NCBI RefSeq assembly: GCF_001865245.1
Contig: NZ_MKXB01000106.1
Span: 1-64,000, forward strand
DNA length: 64,000 nucleotides
DNA from: Streptomyces sp. CC53
GTDB taxonomy: Bacteria; Actinomycetota; Actinomycetes; Streptomycetales; Streptomycetaceae
Reading direction: 5' to 3'
Shown here piece after piece: positions 52,256 through 64,000 of the stretch. The translations under genes and the position numbers were made by a program. The notes beneath the pieces were generated by a model. It was not told the origin of the DNA, did no database searches, and saw only the letters and a list, made by a program, of their open reading frames with translations. How positions within the stretch are numbered: position 1 is the stretch's first letter; the number at the start of each line of letters is the position of its first letter.

Positions 52256-53067
52256 GCGGCACCATCCACCTGCTGAACGACACCCTCGCCAAGGCGAAGG
52301 CGGAGAACCGGGCGGCGCTCATCGCCTACCTGCCGGCCGGCTTCCCCACCGTGGACGACGGCATCGACGCGATCAAGGCGGTACTGGACGGCGGCGCCGA
52401 CGTGGTCGAGGTCGGTCTGCCGCACAGCGACCCGGTCCTCGACGGCCCGGTCATCCAGACCGCCGACGACATCGCCCTGCGCGGCGGCGTGAAGATCGCC
52501 GACGTGATGCGGACGGTGCGGGAGGCGTACGAGGCGAGCGGCAAGCCGATCCTCGTCATGACGTACTGGAACCCGATCGACCGCTACGGCGTGGAGCGGT
52601 TCACCGCCGAGCTGGCCGAGGCGGGCGGCGCCGGCTGCATCCTGCCGGACCTGCCGGTCCAGGAGTCCGCGCTGTGGCGGGAGCACGCCGAGAAGCACGG
52701 CCTCGCGACCGTCTTCGTCGTGGCCCCCAGCAGCAAGGACGAGCGGCTCGCCACCATCACGGCCGCCGGCTCCGGCTTCGTCTACGCGGCCTCCCTCATG
52801 GGCGTCACCGGCACCCGCGCGTCCGTGGGCGAGCAGGCCGCCGACCTCGTGGAGCGCACCCGCGCCACCACGGACCTGCCGGTCTGCGTCGGACTCGGCG
52901 TCTCCGACGCCGCTCAGGCCGCCGAGGTGGCCTCCTTCGCGGACGGCGTCATCGTCGGCTCCGCCTTCGTCAAGCGGCTGCTGGACGCCGACGACCGCAC
53001 GAGCGGACTGGCCGCCGTACGGGAACTGGCGGGCGAACTCGCCCGGGGCGTACGACGCGACTCCTAG
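52252..53067 (+). CDS. trpA: Tryptophan synthase alpha subunit
   Basis: TIM-barrel partner of TrpB, cleaving indole glycerol phosphate and channelling indole. 271 residues. [15 protein letters not shown], catalytic Glu in [19 protein letters not shown] (about 47-66) and Asp in LDGP, and phosphate loops [14 protein letters not shown] and [15 protein letters not shown] start overlaps trpB. Followed by a good terminator. Confidence 0.97.
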   Translation: MSGTIHLLNDTLAKAKAENRAALIAYLPAGFPTVDDGIDAIKAVLDGGADVVEVGLPHSDPVLDGPVIQTADDIALRGGVKIADVMRTVREAYEASGKPILVMTYWNPIDRYGVERFTAELAEAGGAGCILPDLPVQESALWREHAEKHGLATVFVVAPSSKDERLATITAAGSGFVYAASLMGVTGTRASVGEQAADLVERTRATTDLPVCVGLGVSDAAQAAEVASFADGVIVGSAFVKRLLDADDRTSGLAAVRELAGELARGVRRDS

Positions 53068-53108
53068 CGGTTCCGGGAGTTTCGTCGCTCGAACGGGTGG
53101 ATGTCGGT

Positions 53109-53143
53109 CCGGGGAGGCACGCGGGTGCCTCCCCGGTTCGTTT
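53109..53143 (+). terminator. Terminator after trpA
   Basis: Perfect 12-bp stem (53109-53120 with 53125-53136), 4-base loop, then TTCGTTT, 42 bases past the trpA stop. Confidence 0.85.
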
Positions 53144-53150
53144 GCCGGGC

Positions 53151-53996
53151 GTGAACGAGAACAGCAGCGAGGGAAAGCGGAGCGCCCGGGAACGGCTCCA
53201 GCAGCAGCGCCAGCGGGAGCAAGCCCGGGAGAAGCGCCGCCGGGCCCTGCTCGTGACGGCGGCCGTCGTCGGCGTGCTCGGCCTGGCCGCCGTGGTCGGC
53301 ATCGTGGCGGCCAACAGCGGCGGCGACGGCGGGGACGGCGCCGCGGGGCCCGTCGTCGCCCCGTCCGGCACCGTCGGCGACGACCGGCTCATCATCCCCG
53401 TCGGCGCCTCCGACGCGCCCTCCACGCTCACGGTGTGGGAGGACTTCCGCTGCCCCGCCTGCGCGTTCTTCGAGACCACGTACCGCGACACCATCCACCA
53501 GCTGACCGACTCGGGCCAGATCAAGGTCGAGTACCGGCTCGCCACGATCATCGACGGCAACATGGGCGGCAGCGGGTCACTGAACGCGGCCAACGCGGCG
53601 GCGTGCGCTCAGGACGCCGACCGGTTCGTCCCCTATCACGACGTCCTCTTCCAGAACCAGCCGATGGAGACGGACGACGCCTTCTCGAACAACCAGACGC
53701 TCTTCGACCTTGCGGCCAAGGTCGAGGGCCTCGACACCCCCGCGTTCCGCAGCTGCGTCGCCGACGGCACCCACAAGGCATGGGTGAACGAGTCGAACGA
53801 GGCGTTCCTCGCCGGGGACTTCCGCGGCACGCCGACGGTGCTGCTGAACGGAGAGTCGGTCTTCCCGGCCAAGGGCAGTGAGCAGATCTCGCCGGAGAAC
53901 CTGAAGAAGTGGGTCGCCGAGGCCAACGAGGGCAAGGAGCCGGGCACGGCGACCCCCACCGGCGCCGCCACCGCGACGGCGTCCCCCGCCGGCTGA
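53151..53996 (+). CDS. Second membrane-anchored DsbA-like protein
   Basis: 281 residues from the GTG at 53151, directly after the trpA terminator and with no clear ribosome site. A charged coiled N-terminus (ARERLQQQRQREQAREKRRR), one transmembrane helix (ALLVTAAVVGVLGLAAVVGIVAA), then a DsbA-fold domain with WEDFRCPACAFFETTYRD (CxxC about 101-104) and cis-Pro in FRGTPTVLLNGE. A Thr/Ala-rich tail ends it. Same architecture as the gene at 23299 but CPAC rather than CPVC. Probable extracytoplasmic thiol oxidase. Confidence 0.9.
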   Translation: MNENSSEGKRSARERLQQQRQREQAREKRRRALLVTAAVVGVLGLAAVVGIVAANSGGDGGDGAAGPVVAPSGTVGDDRLIIPVGASDAPSTLTVWEDFRCPACAFFETTYRDTIHQLTDSGQIKVEYRLATIIDGNMGGSGSLNAANAAACAQDADRFVPYHDVLFQNQPMETDDAFSNNQTLFDLAAKVEGLDTPAFRSCVADGTHKAWVNESNEAFLAGDFRGTPTVLLNGESVFPAKGSEQISPENLKKWVAEANEGKEPGTATPTGAATATASPAG

Positions 53997-54584
53997 GCCC
54001 CCACGGCACGCCCCGGGGTACGTCGGCCCCGCTGTACCCCGGGGCGTGCCGTACCCCGGGGCGTCGCAGCGGCCGCGTCCACGCGCACGGTTCATGACCG
54101 GCCGGGCCGCCGAGGCTGCGGCCCGGCCTGGATGGTCCCGGGGCCGTTCCGGCCCCGGCGGGCGTGGGGGCGCGCCCGGTTCGTGACCGGCCCGTGCCGC
54201 GGTGGCTGCGGCTCCGGTCTGATGGTGCGCAAGGGCGTACTCGCCCGCGCCCCCTCCCGGTGCCGACGGTCGGGGTCCCTCCGGCGCTCGGCCCGTTCCC
54301 TCCGGGGACGGGCCCGGCGGCCCCGGGCCGGGGACGCGGCGTCGGGCCCGTCGCGGCGCGGCCGGTCGGCGTGCGCAAGGAGCCCGCGGGCGGGGCTGCT
54401 CTTGCCAGGACCCGCCGCCCGGGACGGGCCGGCGCCGTCCGGCTGCGCGGTGGTGGGGCGCCGGGCGGTCGCCGTCGGCTCGGAGCCGGCCCTGGTGGGG
54501 GAGCGGAGGCGGCAGTGACGTTATGCAGTCTTTGCCGGGTGGGCTGCCCTCCGGTCGGCCCGGCAAGGTAGCGTCGGTCCTGCC
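53997..54584. other. Spacer between the DsbA-like gene and lgt
   Basis: 588 bases. It begins with a terminator whose right arm is duplicated. An imperfect repeat of about 42 bases occurs at 54093-54134 and 54182-54224 (tgaccggcc...ggctgcggc...ctgatgg type). Near lgt a TAGCGT (54569-54574) is a possible -10. No gene seen. Confidence 0.55.
54003..54064 (+). terminator. Terminator with duplicated right arm
   Basis: Left arm 54003-54021 pairs perfectly (19 bp) with 54034-54052 around a 12-base loop. A second copy of the right-arm core GTACCCCGGGGCGT lies at 54051-54064, so an alternative pairing exists. Confidence 0.75.
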
Positions 54585-55562
54585 ATGGACCTTGCCTACA
54601 TTCCCAGCCCGTCGACCGGTGTCCTCGAACTCGGACCGGTCCCGCTGCGCGGCTACGCCTTCTGCATCATCATCGGTGTCTTCGTCGCCGTCTGGTACGG
54701 CAACAAGCGCTGGATCGCCCGGGGCGGCAAAGCCGGCACCGTGGCCGACATCGCGGTCTGGGCGGTGCCGTTCGGGCTGGTCGGCGGCCGGCTCTACCAC
54801 GTGATCACCGACTACCAGCTGTACTTCAGCGAGGGTGAGAACTGGGTCGACGCCTTCAAGATCTGGGAGGGCGGCCTCGGCATCTGGGGCGCCATCGCCC
54901 TCGGCGCGGTCGGCGCCTGGATCGGGGCCCGCAGGCGCGGCGTCCCGCTGCCCGCGTACGCCGACGCCATCGCGCCCGGCATCGCCCTCGCCCAGGCCAT
55001 CGGCCGCTGGGGCAACTGGTTCAACCAGGAGCTGTACGGCAAGCCGACCGACCTGCCCTGGGCGCTGGAGATCTCCGAGGGCGTGAACCGGGAGGCGGGC
55101 CTCTACCACCCGACCTTCCTGTACGAGTCGCTGTGGTGCGTCGGTGTCGCCCTCCTCGTCGTCTGGGCCGACCGGCGGTTCACCCTCGGCCACGGGCGGG
55201 CCTTCGCGCTGTACGTCGCCGCCTACTGCGCCGGCCGCGCCTGGATCGAGTACATGCGCATCGACGACGCCCACCACATCCTGGGCCTGCGCCTCAACGT
55301 GTGGACCGCGCTGCTGGTCTTCCTGCTGGCCGTGACGTACATCGTGGTGTCGGCGCGGGTCCGGCCGGGGCGCGAGGAGGTCGTGGAACCGGGCGCCGGG
55401 GACGCCGACGGCACCACCGCCGACGGCGGGAAGGACGCCGAGGACCCCAAGGACGCCGCGGACGAGAGGGACTCCGGGGACGGGCAGGGCGCCGAGGCCG
55501 CCGGGGGCGGCTCCTCCGCCGGCGGCTCCGGGGACGCGGCCCGCCAGAAGCAGAAGTCGTAG
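54585..55562 (+). CDS. lgt: Prolipoprotein diacylglyceryl transferase
   Basis: Membrane enzyme adding diacylglycerol to the lipobox Cys before LspA cleavage. 325 residues, longer than usual because of a 60-residue Asp/Gly/Ala-rich C-terminal tail. PLRGYAFCIIIGVFVAVWYG, GGRLYHVITDYQLYF with the conserved Arg-His, and GRWGNWFNQELYGKPTDLPW are the family signatures; seven helices are predicted. The ATG at 54585 has no ribosome site; TAGCGT lies 10 bases upstream. Confidence 0.95.
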   Translation: MDLAYIPSPSTGVLELGPVPLRGYAFCIIIGVFVAVWYGNKRWIARGGKAGTVADIAVWAVPFGLVGGRLYHVITDYQLYFSEGENWVDAFKIWEGGLGIWGAIALGAVGAWIGARRRGVPLPAYADAIAPGIALAQAIGRWGNWFNQELYGKPTDLPWALEISEGVNREAGLYHPTFLYESLWCVGVALLVVWADRRFTLGHGRAFALYVAAYCAGRAWIEYMRIDDAHHILGLRLNVWTALLVFLLAVTYIVVSARVRPGREEVVEPGAGDADGTTADGGKDAEDPKDAADERDSGDGQGAEAAGGGSSAGGSGDAARQKQKS

Positions 55563-55582
55563 CGACACCACGACCGCCGTAC

Positions 55583-55620
55583 GGGGCGGCCACCGGGCCT
55601 CGGGCTCCGGTGGCCGCCCC
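55583..55620. terminator. Convergent terminator between lgt and rbsK
   Basis: Perfect 14-bp stem (55583-55596 with 55607-55620), 10-base loop, usable from both strands. Confidence 0.75.
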
Positions 55621-55649
55621 GCCGCGTGCGGCGGCTGCCGCCCGCCGTC

Positions 55650-56579
55650 TCACACGGCGTCGATCTCCGCGCGGTACGGCATCGAGGACGACGCCCCGCG
55701 CCGCTGCACCGACAGGGACGCCGCCGCGGACGCCCACGACAGGGCCTGCGGCATCGGCCTGCCCTCGCCGAGCGCCACCGCCAGCGCGCCCGCGAACGTG
55801 TCCCCGGCTGCGGTCGTGTCCACCGCCCGCACCCGCCGGGCCGGCACAGTCACCGGGCGGGTGCCGCGCGCCGCGTGGAGGCACCCGGCCGAGCCCAGGG
55901 TCACCACCACCTCGGGCACCAGGCGCAGCAGCTCCTGTGCGGCAGCCGCCGGGTCGGCCGCACCGGTCAGCTCCGCGGCCTCGTGCTCGTTGGGCAGCAG
56001 CAGGTCGACCGAGGCGAGCAGCTCGTCCGGGAGGTGCAGGGCGGGCGCGGGCGTGAGGACCGTACGGACCCCGTGGCGGCGGGCCGCCTCCGCACCGGCA
56101 GCCACGGCGTCCAGTGGCAGTTCCAGCTGGAGCAGCAGGGCGCCGGCGGCCGCGATGCACTCCTCGTCCGCCGGGCTCAGGCCCGTCACCGCGGCGTTGG
56201 CGCCCGGCACGACGACGATCGCGTTGCCCCCCTCGTCGTCGACGACGATGTGCGCGGTGCCCGACGGGCCTTCCTCGGTGCGGAGCAGCGCCGTGTCCAC
56301 CCCCGACTCCTCCAGGCCCGCCCGCAATCTGGCGCCGAAGTCGTCCGAGCCGACCGCGCCGATCATGGACACCGTCCCGCCGGCCCGCGCCGCGGCCACG
56401 GCCTGGTTGGCGCCCTTGCCGCCGGGCACCGTGCGGAACTCCCGGCCGCGCACGGTCTCACCGAGCCGCGGGGCCCGGCGGGCGTAGGCCACGAGGTCCA
56501 TGTTGGCGCTGCCGAGCACGGCGATGCGGGGGGCGTGCGGCGGGCCGGAGGCGGGCGGGCCCGCGGGCGGGAGCGTCAT
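55650..56579 (-). CDS. rbsK: Ribokinase-family (PfkB) sugar kinase
   Basis: 309 residues. VLGSANMDLVAYARRAPRLGETVRG is the ribokinase opening; GGKGANQAVAAARAGG binds ATP; the catalytic Asp is in VDTTAAGDTFAGALAVAL. AHIVVDDEGGNAIVVVPGAN is typical of ribokinase. It probably phosphorylates ribose, but no ribose transporter is adjacent. Ends at the shared terminator with lgt; divergent from the VIT gene. Confidence 0.9.
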   Translation of the reverse strand: MTLPPAGPPASGPPHAPRIAVLGSANMDLVAYARRAPRLGETVRGREFRTVPGGKGANQAVAAARAGGTVSMIGAVGSDDFGARLRAGLEESGVDTALLRTEEGPSGTAHIVVDDEGGNAIVVVPGANAAVTGLSPADEECIAAAGALLLQLELPLDAVAAGAEAARRHGVRTVLTPAPALHLPDELLASVDLLLPNEHEAAELTGAADPAAAAQELLRLVPEVVVTLGSAGCLHAARGTRPVTVPARRVRAVDTTAAGDTFAGALAVALGEGRPMPQALSWASAAASLSVQRRGASSSMPYRAEIDAV

Positions 56580-56675
56580 GCCGGAGATTCTCCCCTTCCG
56601 ACGCCCGCGGCACCCCCGACCTCCAGAGAGGTCCGCGATGCGGCCCCGCCCGCGGTTTCCCAGGTCAGGCGGCCC

Positions 56676-56698
56676 TTACTAAGTAAAGCCTGCCTTGC
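56676..56698. promoter_or_regulatory. Palindrome overlapping an iron-box-like element, rbsK/VIT divergent region
   Basis: TTACTAAGTAA (56676-56686) is a perfect 11-bp palindrome. It overlaps TAAGTAAAGCCTGCCTTGC (56680-56698), which matches the IdeR/DmdR consensus at about 12 of 19 positions, including the AGCCT core. It lies about 90-110 bases before the VIT start. Confidence 0.35.
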
Positions 56699-56784
56699 TG
56701 GCGCGCCCCTTACATCGCGCGTACTTTCGACGGCAGGAGGGGCGACGCCCGTACGGGGCCCGCCCGGGGAGCCTGGGGAGAGCT

Positions 56785-57513
56785 GTGTCCATCATCGAGA
56801 CCGAGGCCGCGCTGCACGCGGCGCACCGCGACAACCACACCCACCGCGATGTGAACGGCGGCTGGCTGCGGCCCGCCGTGTTCGGCGCCATGGACGGACT
56901 CGTCTCGAACCTCGCGCTGATGACCGGTGTCGCGGGCGGCTCGGTGGCCCCGCAGACCATCGTCATCACCGGCCTGGCCGGCCTGGCCGCGGGCGCCTTC
57001 TCCATGGCGGCGGGCGAGTACACCTCCGTGGCCTCCCAGCGGGAGCTGGTGCAGGCGGAGCTGGAGGTCGAGCGCCGCGAGCTGCGCAAGCACCCGGTGG
57101 ACGAGATGGAGGAGCTGGCCGCGCTCTACGAGGCGCGGGGCGTCGAGCCCGCCCTGGCCCGCGAGGTGGCGATGCAGCTGTCCCGCGACCCGGAGCAGGC
57201 CCTGGAGATCCACGCGCGCGAGGAGCTCGGCATCGACCCGGACGACCTGCCGTCGCCGCTGCTCGCCGCCGTCTCGTCGTTCGCGTCCTTCGCCCTCGGC
57301 GCCCTGCTGCCCGTGCTGCCGTACCTGCTCGGCGCGACCGCGCTCTGGCCCGCGGTGCTGTGCGCCCTCATCGGCCTTTTCGGCTGCGGCGCCCTCGTGG
57401 CCCGGGTCACCGCCCGCAGCTGGTGGTACAGCGGGCTGCGGCAGCTCGCGCTGGGCGGCGCCGCCGCGGCCGTCACCTACGCCCTGGGGGCGGCCTTCGG
57501 CGCCGTGCTCTGA
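56785..57513 (+). CDS. VIT1/CCC1-family iron/manganese transporter
   Basis: 242 residues from the GTG at 56785, with a GGGGAG site. AAHRDNHTHRDVNGGWLRPAVFGAMDGLVSNLALMTGV is the family N-terminal helix with His/Asp/Glu metal-binding region; GAFSMAAGEYTSVASQREL is a second signature; a helical charged insert RRELRKHPVDEMEELAALYEARG follows; three more helices end the protein. Transports Fe or Mn, likely to protect from excess. It may be under iron control by the upstream element. Confidence 0.92.
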   Translation: MSIIETEAALHAAHRDNHTHRDVNGGWLRPAVFGAMDGLVSNLALMTGVAGGSVAPQTIVITGLAGLAAGAFSMAAGEYTSVASQRELVQAELEVERRELRKHPVDEMEELAALYEARGVEPALAREVAMQLSRDPEQALEIHAREELGIDPDDLPSPLLAAVSSFASFALGALLPVLPYLLGATALWPAVLCALIGLFGCGALVARVTARSWWYSGLRQLALGGAAAAVTYALGAAFGAVL

Positions 57514-57719
57514 GGCACCGGCGCCGCACCGGCGGTGAACCACCGCCCCTCGCTGCGGCACGGTACGCCGGCCCGCCCGCACCGCGCGGCCGGCCACCCT
57601 GCCCCCGGCTCGCAGTCCTGTGTCCGCCACAGGGCCGGACCGTCCCGCCCCGCAGCCCCGCGTGCGCTGCACGGGCCGTGCCGCCCCGCGCTCGCCGCGC
57701 GCCCGCCGTCCCGCCCCCG

Positions 57720-57758
57720 CCGCCCCCGGCCGTCCGCACGCGGGACGGCCGGGGGCGG
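57720..57758 (+). terminator. Terminator after the VIT gene
   Basis: Perfect 16-bp stem (57720-57735 with 57743-57758), 7-base loop, about 205 bases past the stop. Confidence 0.7.
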
Positions 57759-58106
57759 TCGCGCGGCGCAGGTCTGTGACGAACCTCCAATAGCAGGATC
57801 GGGCCGCCGGTGGGACACTATGCGGAGCGCCACATACACAGCTGTTACACGGCGGTTTCGAGTCCCTCATCCCAGGGCATGAGTCGTGAGCGCCGCGGGC
57901 AACGAAGCCCGCCACCCCGGACGGACCGGCGGACGCCATCCGCGTCCTGTTCCCAGCCCCGTCCTCACCCTTGTGGGAGCCCTTGCACGGCCTCCCCGTA
58001 CGACCCCATCGCACCACCCCCCAGACCGCAGGAACCCTCGCACCGCGTCACCGCGGTGTCCGCATGTTGGAATGGACTATCCGCTAGCCGAGAACCAGCC
58101 CATCAT

Positions 58107-58126
58107 GTAACCTGCACGAAATTTCG
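58107..58126 (+). promoter_or_regulatory. GlnR-like box and palindrome upstream of gltB
   Basis: GTAAC, 6 bases, GAAAT (58107-58122) matches the GlnR half-site pair gTnAc-n6-GaAAc of Streptomyces. It overlaps the 10-bp palindrome CGAAATTTCG (58117-58126). About 65-80 bases upstream of the gltB ATG. Confidence 0.5.
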
Positions 58127-58186
58127 CGGAGGGCCAACGTCGTCCCTCTGGCACTTGCACATGCCACGACGACGACGGGAGAGCCG

Positions 58187-62741
<4,555 letters not shown>

Positions 62742-62749
<8 letters not shown>

Positions 62750-64000
62750 TCCCAAGGGCTTTCTGAACCACGGCCGCGAGGGCGCGACGTCCCGCCCCGT
62801 CGACGAGCGCGTCAAGGACTGGAACGAGGTCTACGTCCCCGGCTCCCTGCTGCCGGTCATCAGCAAGCAGGCGTCCCGGTGCATGGACTGCGGCATCCCC
62901 TTCTGCCACAACGGCTGCCCGCTCGGAAACCTCATCCCCGAGTGGAACGACTTCGCCTACCGCGAGGACTGGGGCGCCGCCTACGAGCGGCTGCACGCCA
63001 CCAACAACTTCCCCGAGTTCACCGGGCGGCTCTGCCCGGCGCCCTGCGAGGCGGCGTGCGTGCTCGGCATCAACCAGCCGGCCGTCACCATCAAGAACGT
63101 CGAGGTCTCGATCATCGACAAGGCGTGGGAGTCCGGCAACGTGACGCCCCAGCCCCCGGAGCGCCTGTCCGGCAAGACCGTCGCCGTCATCGGCTCCGGC
63201 CCCGCCGGCCTGGCCGCCGCCCAGCAGCTCACCCGGGCCGGGCACACCGTGGCGGTCTTCGAGCGCGCCGACCGCATCGGCGGCCTGCTGCGCTACGGCA
63301 TCCCCGAGTTCAAGATGGAGAAGCGGCACATCAACCGGCGCATCGAGCAGATGCGCGCCGAAGGCACCCGCTTCCGCACCGGCGTCGAGATCGGCCGCGA
63401 CCTGAAGGCCACGGACCTGCGCAAGCGGTACGACGCCGTCGTCATCGCCGCCGGCGCCACCGTGGCCCGCGACCTCTCCGTGCCGGGCCGCGAGCTGAAC
63501 GGCATCCACCAGGCGATGGAGTACCTGCCGCTCGCCAACAAGGTGCAGGAGGGCGACTTCGTCACGCCGCCACTCACCGCCGAGGGCAAGCACGTCGTCG
63601 TCATCGGCGGCGGCGACACCGGCGCCGACTGCGTCGGCACCGCCCACCGGCAGGGCGCGGCCTCCGTCACCCAGCTGGAGATCATGCCGCGGCCGAACGA
63701 CGACCGCGACCCGGTCGGACAGCCCTGGCCGACCTTCCCCATGCTGTACAAGGTCACCTCGGCCCACGAGGAGGGCGGCGAGCGGGTCTACTCCGTCTCC
63801 ACCACCCACTTCGAGGGCGACGAGGACGGCAACGTGCAGTGGCTGCACCTCGTCGAAGTCGAGTTCGTCGACGGGAAGTTCGCGCAGAAGCCGGGCACCG
63901 AGCGGAAGATCCCCGCGCAGCTGGTCACCCTCGCCATGGGCTTCACCGGCACCGACCAGGAGAACGGCCTCGTCGAGCAGTTTGGTCTGGACCTCGACGC
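62742..64000 (+). CDS. gltD: Glutamate synthase, small subunit (3' end beyond the window)
   Basis: NADPH-oxidising beta subunit passing electrons through 4Fe-4S centres and FAD to GltB. About 420 residues visible; the C-terminus is outside the window. ATG at 62742 ([14 protein letters not shown]) overlaps glt[25 protein letters not shown] and [14 protein letters not shown] are the 4Fe-4S motifs; [15 protein letters not shown] binds FAD and [15 protein letters not shown] binds NADPH. Truncation is the window edge. Confidence 0.97.

Larger units (their letters stand above)
57514..58186 (+). other. Spacer upstream of gltB
   Basis: 673 bases. The VIT terminator lies at 57720-57758. The central part (57780-58080) has relatively low GC and no supported gene. 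A GlnR-like box sits at 58107-58122. Confidence 0.5.

Overview
The window is a contiguous stretch of a high-GC actinobacterial chromosome, almost certainly Streptomyces. The evidence is the very GC-rich third codon positions, frequent GTG starts, several leaderless starts, GC-rich hairpin terminators that mostly lack U-tracts, and the gene order ftsW-murG-ftsQ-ftsZ-pgeF-yggS-sepF-ylmG-divIVA-ileS-(traR)-lspA-rluD followed by dnaE, the his/trp cluster and gltBD. This is conserved core chromosome. I see no rRNA, tRNA, insertion sequence, prophage or CRISPR array.

Layout. (1) 1-8393: end of the division and cell wall (dcw) cluster: ftsW (5' end missing), murG, ftsQ, ftsZ, pgeF, yggS, sepF, a YggT protein and divIVA, closed by a strong terminator. 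(2) 8711-12214: convergent ileS on the minus strand behind a translational T-box; the enzyme carries an altered class I signature, G-A-H-H instead of H-x-G-H. (3) 12488-19834: a Lys/Ala-rich TraR/DksA protein, lspA-rluD-GNAT, a CPA1 antiporter, an MscS channel and a dienelactone-hydrolase-like enzyme. (4) 20168-24923: minus-strand secreted and membrane proteins: M43 metalloprotease, PhoD phosphatase, a membrane DsbA-like protein and an unknown membrane protein. (5) 25411-38470: dnaE, a hidden 52-residue basic protein, an NYN-domain protein, an ABC exporter pair, a membrane protein, a YbaK deacylase, a Lon-N-domain protein, a helical-repeat protein and a beta-helix/membrane protein. (6) 38629-53067: an interleaved histidine/tryptophan region: hisD-hisC-hisB-(55-aa membrane protein)-hisH-priA-RidA-like-hisF; then hisI-trpE and three small membrane-protein genes; then trpC-trpM-trpB-trpA. 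(7) 53151-64000: a second DsbA-like protein, lgt, rbsK, a VIT-family transporter and gltB-gltD (gltD cut by the window end).

How the genes work together. Region 1 makes and positions the division and polar-growth machinery: MurG makes lipid II, FtsW polymerises it, FtsQ, FtsZ and SepF build the septum, and DivIVA marks the growing tip. In region 6 one isomerase (PriA) serves both histidine and tryptophan synthesis, and no separate trpF is present in the window. GltBD supplies glutamate for the transaminations. A GlnR-like box precedes gltB and an iron-box-like element precedes the VIT gene.

Most interesting points: a MerR-type dyad in the ftsZ promoter region; the GAHH IleRS behind a T-box; a stop/start-coupled 46-codon ORF and serial hairpins between trpM and trpB; a 28-codon coupling ORF in the his operon; a RidA homologue lacking its catalytic Arg; a TraR protein with Asp in place of the last zinc Cys; and a recurring leaderless promoter architecture. 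No genuinely new multigene system was found.
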